8,908 nt of DNA, from the NCBI GenBank assembly GCA_005778045.1, contig SXKQ01000068.1:1-8908 (forward strand), given 5' to 3'. Every line of letters starts with the position of its first letter. Position 1 is the first letter of the stretch. Below, piece by piece: positions 1 through 5,587 of this stretch. The notes below the pieces were generated by a model. It saw nothing but the letters and a program-made list of their open reading frames with translations. It had not been told where the DNA came from and made no database searches. Source of the stretch: Planctomycetia bacterium (GTDB lineage Bacteria; Planctomycetota; UBA1135; GCA-002686595). A program made the position numbers and the translations under genes.

Positions 1-55
1 CACCGCGAATCCCTCAACGGGAGCGCGGCGCGGCACGTTCCAGTGGCTCTGCGGG

Positions 56-1150
56 CTACTTGGCGGGCTTCTCGAGCTCCGCGAGCAACTCGTCGATGGC
101 CTTCTCGAGCGCCTTCGGCGGCGGCGCGCCCAGCCACTTCTCGCGGATCCTGCCCGTGCCGTCGATCAGCAGCACGGTGGGATAGCCACCCACCTTGAAC
201 TGGCGCGAGATCGCGTTGTTGGTCCCGCCGGTCCACGCGCTGCGCCACGTGACCTTCTGCTCCGCGGCCTTCTTGGCGTACTCATCCTTGCTCGAGTCCG
301 TGTTCACGCCCACGATCGCGAAGGGGCGGTCCTTGTACTTCTCCACGAGCGACCGCTCGTGCGGGATCATCTCCCGGCAGGGCGGTCACCAGAAGCCCCA
401 GAAGTCGAGCATCACCACCTTGCCGCGGTAGTCGGAGAGCTTGAACTTCACGCCGTCGGTGTCCGTGGCCTCGAAGTCATCGGGCAGGCCGCCCTTCTCG
501 TACTTCGCGCCCGCGCCCTTCTCGACCAGCGCCGTGGTGGCCGCGGTGCCCGCGAACTCGGACGCGAGGCGCGCTTCGATCGCCTTCGCGCGCGCAAGCT
601 CCTCGGGCGTCGCGTTCTTGCCCGTCAGGCGTCCGACGAGCGCAGCGAGCGCACTGGCCGAGACTTCCTTCGACTTCGACGCGGTCGCGAGGGCCTCGAG
701 CTGCGCGCGCACCCACTCCTCGTCGAACCAGATGCGCTGCCGCGCGAGCGTGCGCGGCAAGTCCGTGCCGGCCCACGGCTGGCTGGCGTACTTCCCGAGA
801 AGCTCGGCCATGAGGCGCGACTTCGTCGCCACGGTCTCGGACTTCGCACCGGGCAGCTTGTCGCCTTCCTCGAGCATCCACAGCAACGCGCGGCCATCGC
901 TCGCGCCGAGCTCCTCGAAGCGCGGCCAGAACGCGATCACTGGGTGCTGCTTCTCGAGCGCCTCGGCCTTCACCTTGTCGGTCTTCGAGAGCGCGCGCAG
1001 CTCGTCGCGCCACGTCTTGACGGCGGCCTCGAACTCCTTGACGAGCCCGGGGTAGGTCGCGGTCGCGTCCTGTCGCGACGTCACCGCGGCGGCGCTCTCG
1101 ATGCCCGGGTGCGGCGGGACCGTGAGAGAGAGCAGTAAGGCTAGGATCAT
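56..1150 (-). CDS. TlpA/thioredoxin-like selenoprotein with U-P-P-C active site (in-frame TGA read as selenocysteine)
   Basis: Predicted extracytoplasmic thiol-disulfide oxidoreductase of 364 residues. The frame is open from the start at 1150 except for one TGA at 386-388 (residue 255), and ends at TAG 58-56. Residues 1-22 form a hydrophobic, weakly charged export signal (ILALLLSLTV). Residues 30-215 are a helical, Cys-free region I cannot assign. Residues 222-364 are a TlpA-like redoxin domain: DDFEATDTDG, then KVVMLDFWGFW, TGA, PPC, PHERSLVE, GVNTD, and the cis-proline loop GGYPT with Pro324. TGA replaces the first Cys of W-C-x-x-C, and Cys258 is the only Cys in the mature protein. The start at 1150 follows a GAGGTGA Shine-Dalgarno 7 nt upstream; an in-frame ATG at 1192 lacks this. 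What is seen: the intact frame around the TGA and an adjacent hairpin. What is inferred: Sec insertion. The alternative is a recent TGC-to-TGA nonsense change or a sequencing error. Automated callers would split it at the TGA into ORFs of about 268 and 104 residues. Confidence 0.85.
350..388 (-). promoter_or_regulatory. Candidate bacterial SECIS stem-loop
   Basis: On the minus strand a hairpin begins inside the TGA. The basal stem GACCGC (387-382) pairs perfectly with GCGGTC (356-351), and a further U-G wobble (388 with 350) extends it. After an internal loop, CGGGA (376-372) pairs with TCCCG (366-362) around a 5-nt loop GATGA (371-367). Bacterial SECIS elements lie just 3' of the UGA inside the coding region and usually have a G at the start of the apical loop, as here. 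The loop G is about 15 nt after the UGA, slightly closer than in E. coli fdhF (about 18-19 nt by my recollection of that sequence), so SelB recognition is not certain. Confidence 0.65.
386..388 (-). other. In-frame TGA codon, proposed selenocysteine (residue 255)
   Basis: The minus-strand codons read TTC TGG TGA CCG CCC TGC CGG GAG ATG, that is F-W-U-P-P-C-R-E-M. The stop codon occupies the N-terminal, nucleophilic cysteine position of the thioredoxin CXXC motif, the usual replacement site in UXXC selenoproteins. TGA ends three other genes here (kinase at 1223-1221, PIG-L at 4500-4498, TPR lipoprotein at 7364-7366), so genome-wide reassignment of TGA is unlikely. Confidence 0.8.
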
Positions 1151-1157
1151 CGCGGGT

Positions 1158-1164
1158 TCACCTC
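1158..1164 (-). promoter_or_regulatory. Shine-Dalgarno fixing the selenoprotein start
   Basis: The minus strand reads GAGGTGA, 7 nt before the ATG at 1150-1148. It is the clearest ribosome-binding site in the window and favours this start over the in-frame ATG at 1192. Confidence 0.7.
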
Positions 1165-1174
1165 GTGCGGCGCA

Positions 1175-1188
1175 GGGGCGATCGCCCC
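1175..1188 (-). repeat. Perfect 14-bp palindrome in the selenoprotein leader
   Basis: GGGGCGATCGCCCC is fully self-complementary. It lies downstream of the TATGCT box and about 10 nt upstream of the Shine-Dalgarno. It could be an operator for a dimeric regulator or the end of the kinase transcript, although there is no T-tract. Palindromes of this kind also arise by chance at this GC content. Confidence 0.4.
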
Positions 1189-1204
1189 CCACTGGGTACC
1201 CAAC

Positions 1205-1210
1205 AGCATA
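1205..1210 (-). promoter_or_regulatory. -10-like box for the selenoprotein gene
   Basis: TATGCT on the minus strand lies between the kinase stop (1221) and the selenoprotein start. No convincing -35 is visible 16-18 nt upstream. The same hexamer precedes the oxidase gene at 8347. If it is used, the gene has its own promoter and a leader of roughly 48 nt. Confidence 0.4.
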
Positions 1211-1220
1211 CGCCCGTGAC

Positions 1221-3335
1221 TCAGCGCCCGAGAGTCTGGAATGCGGGCAGGCCGCGCAGCATCTCGAACTCGGAGCTGCGCAGTTCGCTGCGGATGTAGT
1301 AGCCGCGCGACTGCGCCAGCGTCAGGTACGCGAGCGCCTCGTCAGGGTTGCCGAGCACGGCGTGCACCTGCGCGCTCATGCACGCGGTAAAGCCGTCCTT
1401 GGGAGCGATCTGGTGCGCGGTGTCGAGCTCGGCGAGCGCCTCGGCGCGCAGCCCCATGCGCGCGAGCAGCATGGCGAGATGCAGGCGCGTGTCTTGGTCG
1501 TCCTGCACGCGGGCGAGCTGGCGGCGCGCGGCCGCGATGCCGCAGTCGGCCATCTCGATCGCCTCCTCGTAGCGGTCGAGGCGCTGCAGCACGGAGTACA
1601 GGTGGTCGTAGGTCGAGATGTAGCCCGGACGGATCGCGATCGTGCGCTTGAGGAGCGGCGAGGAGCCCTTGAAGTTGCCCTCGCGCGAGAGCAGCGCGCC
1701 GAGCAGGCGGTGGGCGAGCCACTCGTCGTGGTTGAGCTGGATCGCAAGGCGGTATTCGCGCTGCGCGTCCACGGCGAGGCCGGTCAGGTGATAGCCGAAG
1801 CCGAGCGACGTGTGAGCCTCGGCGCAGGCGGGATCGAACGCGAGCGCGCGCCGCGCCTCTTGGCGGCTCTCCGCGAGAAACGACTCGTCGCCGTCCCAGT
1901 ACAGGTACTTGCGGACCAGCGCCTCGGCGAGCCCCGCGTGCGCCAGCGCGCAACGCGAGTCGTGCTCGAGCGCGCGCCGGAAGAGCGAGATCGACGCGAG
2001 CAGGTGCTTGGTCATGCCGCGGTGCAGAATCTCGTGCCCACGCAACGCGCTGGCCCGTGCGGCCTCCGGATCGCGCGCGCGCGCCTCGTCAGAGTTACGC
2101 AGCGGGTGTTCGGTGAACTGCCGGCGCAGGTGGCGCACGGCGGCGCGCACGAGTGCGCCCTGCACGGCCCACTCGTCGGGATCGCTGTGCTCGATCGTGT
2201 CGCGCCAGACCTCGCGTGTGCGCGTGAGGTCTTGCTGCGGACTCGCCTCGAGCACCACGAGCAGTCTCGCGCGCGGTCCATCGACCGAGAGTTCGCCGCG
2301 CAGCGTGAAGTCGACGCCCATGTTCGAGGGCACCCGGTCATCGCCGAGCAGCGTGGTCGAGAGACCCGCACGCGCGAGCTCCGAGGCGATGTCCTTGCGC
2401 AGGTCCGCGGCGAGGCCTGAATGCGCGGGATTCGAGCGAATCGGCGCCAGAGCGAGGTGGCCCGAGAGGTGCGCCGCGTGCTCGCGTGCGCCGCGCGGAG
2501 CGAGCCCATCGACGATCGTGAGCAGCACGCCGTGTGCCACCTCGGCGCTCGCGTAGCGCCGCGCCGGATCCGCGTCGAGGCAGCGCGCAATGAAGTCCTC
2601 GAGCGACTGCGGCACGCCCGGGCGCACCTGCGACAGCGTTCGCGGGCGGGCGTCGAGGATCGCCATGCAGACCTCGGGAAACGAGTTGCCGGGGAACGCG
2701 AGCTGGCCCGAGACCGCGTGGTACAGCACCGAGCCGAGCGCGAACACGTCGCTGCGCACGTCGAGTTCCTCGCCGCGCACCTGCTCGGGGCTCATGTACA
2801 GCACCGTGCCGACCAGCATGCCCTGCTGCGTGATGGTCGACTCGCCGCGCGCTCGCGCGATGCCGAAGTCGAGCAGCTTCACGGCACCGTCGTGCAGCAC
2901 CATGATGTTCGCGGGCTTGAGGTCGCGGTGGATCAGCCCGTGGCGATGCACCAGCGCCAGCGCGCTCGTCACCTGCAGCGCGATGCGCAGCGCCTCCTCG
3001 AGACCGAGCAGCTGGTCCTTGATGATGCGGTCGAGCGTGCGGCCCTGGAGGTACTCCATGGCGATGTAGCGCTCGCCCTCGAACTCGCCGTACTCGTAGA
3101 TCGTGGCGATGCTCGGGTGCACGAGGTTCGAGGTGTGGCGCGCCTCACGCTCGAAGCGCTGGTTCGCCTCCGGGTCGATCTCCACGTGCGCGCGCAGGAT
3201 CTTGAGCGCCACCGTGCGCTCGAGCCGCACGTCGCGGGCGCGGTAGACCGCCGACAGCGGCCCCTCGCCGAGCCGGTCCTCGACCGGGTCGTACTCGAAG
3301 TGGGCGAAGCGGCGCTTGTCGCGGGTCTGGGTCAT
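1221..3335 (-). CDS. Cytoplasmic Ser/Thr protein kinase with TolB-like and TPR regions
   Basis: A 704-residue Hanks-type kinase fused to a scaffold. The kinase domain (about 17-275) has a glycine loop LGEGPLSAV with Ser28 in place of the third Gly, the ATP lysine in VALK (Lys45), helix-C Glu64, catalytic loop HRDLKPAN (Asp138, Lys140, Asn143), DFG at 156-158, SPE at 182-184 and Asp196. All catalytic residues are present, so it should be active. Residues about 305-407 resemble the TolB/FlgO-like module of adenylate-cyclase and CadC-type regulators (DLRKDIASELARAGL, FTLRGELS, then EVWRDTIE). Residues about 425-704 are TPR-like helical repeats with the LR-GLPAFQTL type ending common in such proteins. 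No membrane segment is visible between the domains, unlike PASTA/PknB kinases, so it is probably cytosolic. The signal and substrates are unknown. It lies 71 nt after the acetyltransferase-like gene and has its own candidate promoter. Confidence 0.93.
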   Translation of the reverse strand: MTQTRDKRRFAHFEYDPVEDRLGEGPLSAVYRARDVRLERTVALKILRAHVEIDPEANQRFEREARHTSNLVHPSIATIYEYGEFEGERYIAMEYLQGRTLDRIIKDQLLGLEEALRIALQVTSALALVHRHGLIHRDLKPANIMVLHDGAVKLLDFGIARARGESTITQQGMLVGTVLYMSPEQVRGEELDVRSDVFALGSVLYHAVSGQLAFPGNSFPEVCMAILDARPRTLSQVRPGVPQSLEDFIARCLDADPARRYASAEVAHGVLLTIVDGLAPRGAREHAAHLSGHLALAPIRSNPAHSGLAADLRKDIASELARAGLSTTLLGDDRVPSNMGVDFTLRGELSVDGPRARLLVVLEASPQQDLTRTREVWRDTIEHSDPDEWAVQGALVRAAVRHLRRQFTEHPLRNSDEARARDPEAARASALRGHEILHRGMTKHLLASISLFRRALEHDSRCALAHAGLAEALVRKYLYWDGDESFLAESRQEARRALAFDPACAEAHTSLGFGYHLTGLAVDAQREYRLAIQLNHDEWLAHRLLGALLSREGNFKGSSPLLKRTIAIRPGYISTYDHLYSVLQRLDRYEEAIEMADCGIAAARRQLARVQDDQDTRLHLAMLLARMGLRAEALAELDTAHQIAPKDGFTACMSAQVHAVLGNPDEALAYLTLAQSRGYYIRSELRSSEFEMLRGLPAFQTLGR

Positions 3336-3343
3336 CGGCGTCC

Positions 3344-3365
3344 GGGGAGCTATCGGCCGCTCCCC
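3344..3365 (-). repeat. Hairpin in the kinase leader
   Basis: A perfect 7-bp inverted repeat, GGGGAGC and GCTCCCC, with an 8-nt loop. It ends 8 nt before the kinase ATG on the minus strand, where a Shine-Dalgarno would be expected but none is seen. It may limit translation initiation or be a weak terminator for the upstream pair; there is no T-tract. Confidence 0.45.
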
Positions 3366-3377
3366 CCGTGGGGCCTG

Positions 3378-3383
3378 ATTCTA
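3378..3383 (-). promoter_or_regulatory. -10-like box for the kinase gene
   Basis: TAGAAT on the minus strand, in the 71-nt gap between the acetyltransferase-like gene (stop at 3407) and the kinase start at 3335. It sits in the loop of an imperfect inverted repeat (3370-3376 with 3383-3389). No -35 is recognised. A leader of about 35 nt would include the 3344-3365 hairpin. Confidence 0.4.
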
Positions 3384-3406
3384 GGCTCCCGACCCCGTCC
3401 CGCGCC

Positions 3407-4501
3407 CTACACGCGCAGGAAGATGCGTGCGCGCCACAGGACGTAGAGCACCGTCCACTTGAGCGCGAGGCCGCCCCCGGCCACCAGCGCCGGGTGCAGC
3501 TTGAGCGCCCCGCGGCCGGCGAGCAGGAGCTTCGCGAGCGCGTCGAAATCGACAAACGACTGCAGCACGTAGATCGTGATGGCGTTCGCCCCGATCACCT
3601 CGAGCGCAAAGGCGCCGCGCTCAAATTTCCACACGTCGATCACTAGGTGGAACACGCACAGAAGCAGCAGGCTCCAGCCCGCGCACCACAGCACGAAGGA
3701 GCTCGTCCAGAGGTTCTTGTTGAGCGGGAACACGAGGGCCCACAGCGCGCCGAGCGCGAGGCAGCCGAGCGCGCCCGCCGCAAGGCCGCTGACGCGCCGC
3801 GCCGGCTCGAGGTCGCGTCGCTGCAGCCACTCTCCCGCGAGCGCGCCGCACAGCGCCGTCGCGACCGCTGGGACCGTCGCGAGCAGGCCCTCGGGGTCGC
3901 GTACGTCGCGGTAGAGGCGTCCGGGGAGGAAGCGCTGGTCGAACCAGTCGACGAGGTTCGTGCCCGGCTCGAGGTTCGCGGCGCCGAACCCGGGCACCGG
4001 GATGAGCGTCAGCGCGGCCCAGTAGCCCACGAGAATGCCGACGACCCAGCCGACGCGCGCGCGCGTGGTCCTCGTGGCGAGCACGATCCACGCCGCGAGC
4101 ATCCACGCCAGACCAATGCGCCCGAGCACGCTGGCACAGCGCAGCGTGGCGAAGTCGAACTTGAGCAGCCCGCTGTAGATGAGCCCGAGCAGCACGAGCG
4201 TGAGCCCGCGGCGCAGCGAGTGCCGCGCCAGCTCCGCATCGCTCGCGCCCTCCGCGCGACGGCGCGCGAGGCTCAGCGGCAGCGAGACGCCCGCGAGGAA
4301 CAGGAACAGCGGGAAGATCAGGTCCCAGAACGTGAAGCCGTTCCACTCGACGTGCTCGGTCTGCGCGCGCGCCGCGTCGAGCCACGCCCAGTCGTTCGAG
4401 TCGGCCCACGCCTGCAGCATCGCGCCGCCGCCGGCGATCCAGAGCATGTCGAAGCCGCGCAGCGCGTCGAGCGAGCGCAGGCGACCGGTGGTCTGGCTCA
4501 A
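3407..4501 (-). CDS. HGSNAT/NagX-type (COG4299/DUF5009) membrane acetyltransferase-like protein
   Basis: A 364-residue integral membrane protein with about ten hydrophobic helices. It opens with the family signature RLRSLDALRGFDM, followed by H50-x-x-W-N-G and FWDLIFPLFLFLAG. His50 matches, by pattern, the acetyl-accepting His of human lysosomal heparan-alpha-glucosaminide N-acetyltransferase. Later signatures are DPEGLLATVPAVATAL (202-217), FPLNKNLWTSSFVL (258-271) and GANAITIY (304-311). Family members are thought to move an acetyl group from acetyl-CoA across the membrane onto an amino sugar; the bacterial substrates are mostly unproven. I place the start at TTG 4501-4499, which shares TTGA with the upstream PIG-L stop and gives MSQTTGRL just before the conserved motif. 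The first in-frame ATG is inside that motif (residue 19), so it is too late. No Shine-Dalgarno is visible, so translational coupling is likely. Confidence 0.9.
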   Translation of the reverse strand: MSQTTGRLRSLDALRGFDMLWIAGGGAMLQAWADSNDWAWLDAARAQTEHVEWNGFTFWDLIFPLFLFLAGVSLPLSLARRRAEGASDAELARHSLRRGLTLVLLGLIYSGLLKFDFATLRCASVLGRIGLAWMLAAWIVLATRTTRARVGWVVGILVGYWAALTLIPVPGFGAANLEPGTNLVDWFDQRFLPGRLYRDVRDPEGLLATVPAVATALCGALAGEWLQRRDLEPARRVSGLAAGALGCLALGALWALVFPLNKNLWTSSFVLWCAGWSLLLLCVFHLVIDVWKFERGAFALEVIGANAITIYVLQSFVDFDALAKLLLAGRGALKLHPALVAGGGLALKWTVLYVLWRARIFLRV

Positions 4502-5451
4502 GGCAGGGACTCGTAGTTGGTGCCCGCGCTCTCGCTGTACTCGCGCACCGGCGGCTGCGCCTCGCGCAGGCGCGTGAACAAGGCCTCCGCGCGCAGCGAG
4601 GCCTGGGCGCTGCGGTCGCCGAACAGCAGGAACTCCTCGCGATCGCCGCGCCCCATGTAGAGCTGCATCGAGCCCTGCGACTTGTGCGCCGCGATGGCCC
4701 AGTTGACGACGATGCCGTAGTCGAGCTTGTCCTGATGGCCGAGCTTCTCGCGTCGGTCGCACAGGAACGGGCCCGCCTTCGCGCCGCTCTCCGGCGCATA
4801 GACGAGCGTCAGGGGATCGGAGGCGGAGCGCACGCTCGAGACCAGCATCACGGGGCGCCGCTCCGCGGGGACAGCGAGCACGGCCTCGGCCGCGAGGGCG
4901 GTCGCCGCCTTGTGGTGCGCGTGCGACTCCTCGCGGGGCGCGAGCGCGAGCACGTAGTCGTAGGAACCCTTGTCCAGCGCGCTCGCGAGCGCACGCCGCA
5001 CGCGCGGCAGGTTCCAGGCGGTCGCGTCGGGCCCGAGCACCTCGTCGAGGTCCTGCGTGTAGCGGTGGTCGCGCTCGCCGAGGAACGTGATCGAGGCGAC
5101 GCCGAGGATGTGCGCCGACTCGCGCAGCTCGCGCTGGCGAATCGCGGGCAAGAGCGCGCGCCCGATCGCCTCGTCGGACAGCGCCGCTCCGTACAGCGGC
5201 TCCGCCAGCGTCGCGTACTTGAAGCCGCCTTCGCCGTTGGTGATCACGAGCAGGTCGCACGTCGCGCCGAGCTGGTGCGAGAGCCGGTAGAGCGTGGCGC
5301 CGAACGCGAGCTCGTCGTCGGGGTGCGCGATCACGCCGAGCACGCGCGGGCCGGTCCCGGCCGAAGGCCGCTCGACGTCGATGCGCTTGCCGGAGAGGCC
5401 TGTGCACGCGGGGGCGAGCAGCGCGACGAGCAGGAGGAGGATGTGTCGCAT
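4498..5451 (-). CDS. PIG-L/LmbE-family N-deacetylase, exported (probable lipoprotein)
   Basis: A 317-residue zinc-dependent N-deacetylase of the LmbE/GlcNAc-PI de-N-acetylase family. The start at 5451 gives a signal peptide MRHILLLLVALLAPAC; Cys16 may be lipidated, but the box A-P-A-C lacks the usual Leu at -3. The zinc and catalytic motif AHPDDE is at 42-47 (His43, Asp45, Asp46). It is followed by LLVITNGEGGFKYAT (67-81), the ExxHAHHKAA segment (His177/179/180), which supplies the distal zinc His, and AHKSQGSM at 255-262. Family members remove acetyl from GlcNAc-type amino sugars (mycothiol, bacillithiol, GPI or secondary-metabolite precursors). An exported copy more likely acts on envelope glycans or imported sugars. 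It is translationally coupled to the acetyltransferase-like gene and divergent from the TPR lipoprotein gene. No Shine-Dalgarno is obvious. The substrate cannot be told from sequence. Confidence 0.92.
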   Translation of the reverse strand: MRHILLLLVALLAPACTGLSGKRIDVERPSAGTGPRVLGVIAHPDDELAFGATLYRLSHQLGATCDLLVITNGEGGFKYATLAEPLYGAALSDEAIGRALLPAIRQRELRESAHILGVASITFLGERDHRYTQDLDEVLGPDATAWNLPRVRRALASALDKGSYDYVLALAPREESHAHHKAATALAAEAVLAVPAERRPVMLVSSVRSASDPLTLVYAPESGAKAGPFLCDRREKLGHQDKLDYGIVVNWAIAAHKSQGSMQLYMGRGDREEFLLFGDRSAQASLRAEALFTRLREAQPPVREYSESAGTNYESLP

Positions 5452-5587
5452 GGGGTGGAGCGCGGAACTCGGGAAGGGCGTCGATGCGCGGGCGAGCCGC
5501 GCGGCCCCATGGTAATGCGCGCAGGCTCGCGACGCCCGGTGTGGCCGCGCCGCGCGACGCGGGTAGAGTGCGCAGAGGTAGCCCCCC
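5452..5587. promoter_or_regulatory. Divergent intergenic region (PIG-L gene / TPR lipoprotein gene)
   Basis: 136 bp between two divergent start codons. It must carry a promoter in each direction unless transcription enters from outside. The plus-strand -10-like box is clear (5564-5569). On the minus strand the best candidate is TACCAT at 5514-5509, which is weak. A 6-bp inverted repeat GCGCGG/CCGCGC (5486-5491 with 5497-5502) lies in the putative PIG-L leader. Confidence 0.5.
5564..5569 (+). promoter_or_regulatory. -10-like box for the TPR lipoprotein gene
   Basis: TAGAGT, 18 nt before the ATG at 5588. AGAGGT (5574-5579) lies 8 nt before the ATG and can serve as a Shine-Dalgarno, giving a leader of only about 11-12 nt. 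The same hexamer occurs before the next gene at 7397. No -35 is recognised. Confidence 0.45.

Noticed and set aside
56..370. A separate 104-residue redoxin gene starting at the ATG 370-368
   Set aside because: The ATG is the Met of the helix right after the active site, in the same frame as the larger gene, without a Shine-Dalgarno. A protein beginning there would lack half the fold. One gene read through the TGA explains the sequence better.
386..1192. A 268-residue protein ending at the active site, or a pseudogene
   Set aside because: A single TGA at the catalytic Cys, no frameshift, no second stop and an adjacent hairpin favour recoding. A nonsense mutation is kept only as the alternative explanation.
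1101..3446. Plus-strand reading frames opposite the kinase gene
   Set aside because: They are antisense shadows of the kinase, with biased Arg/Glu/His composition and no motifs. The kinase carries all catalytic motifs on the minus strand.
4502..5407. N-terminal extension of the acetyltransferase-like protein to 5407
   Set aside because: That stretch is an Arg/Ala-rich out-of-frame reading of the PIG-L gene. The family motif begins right after 4501.
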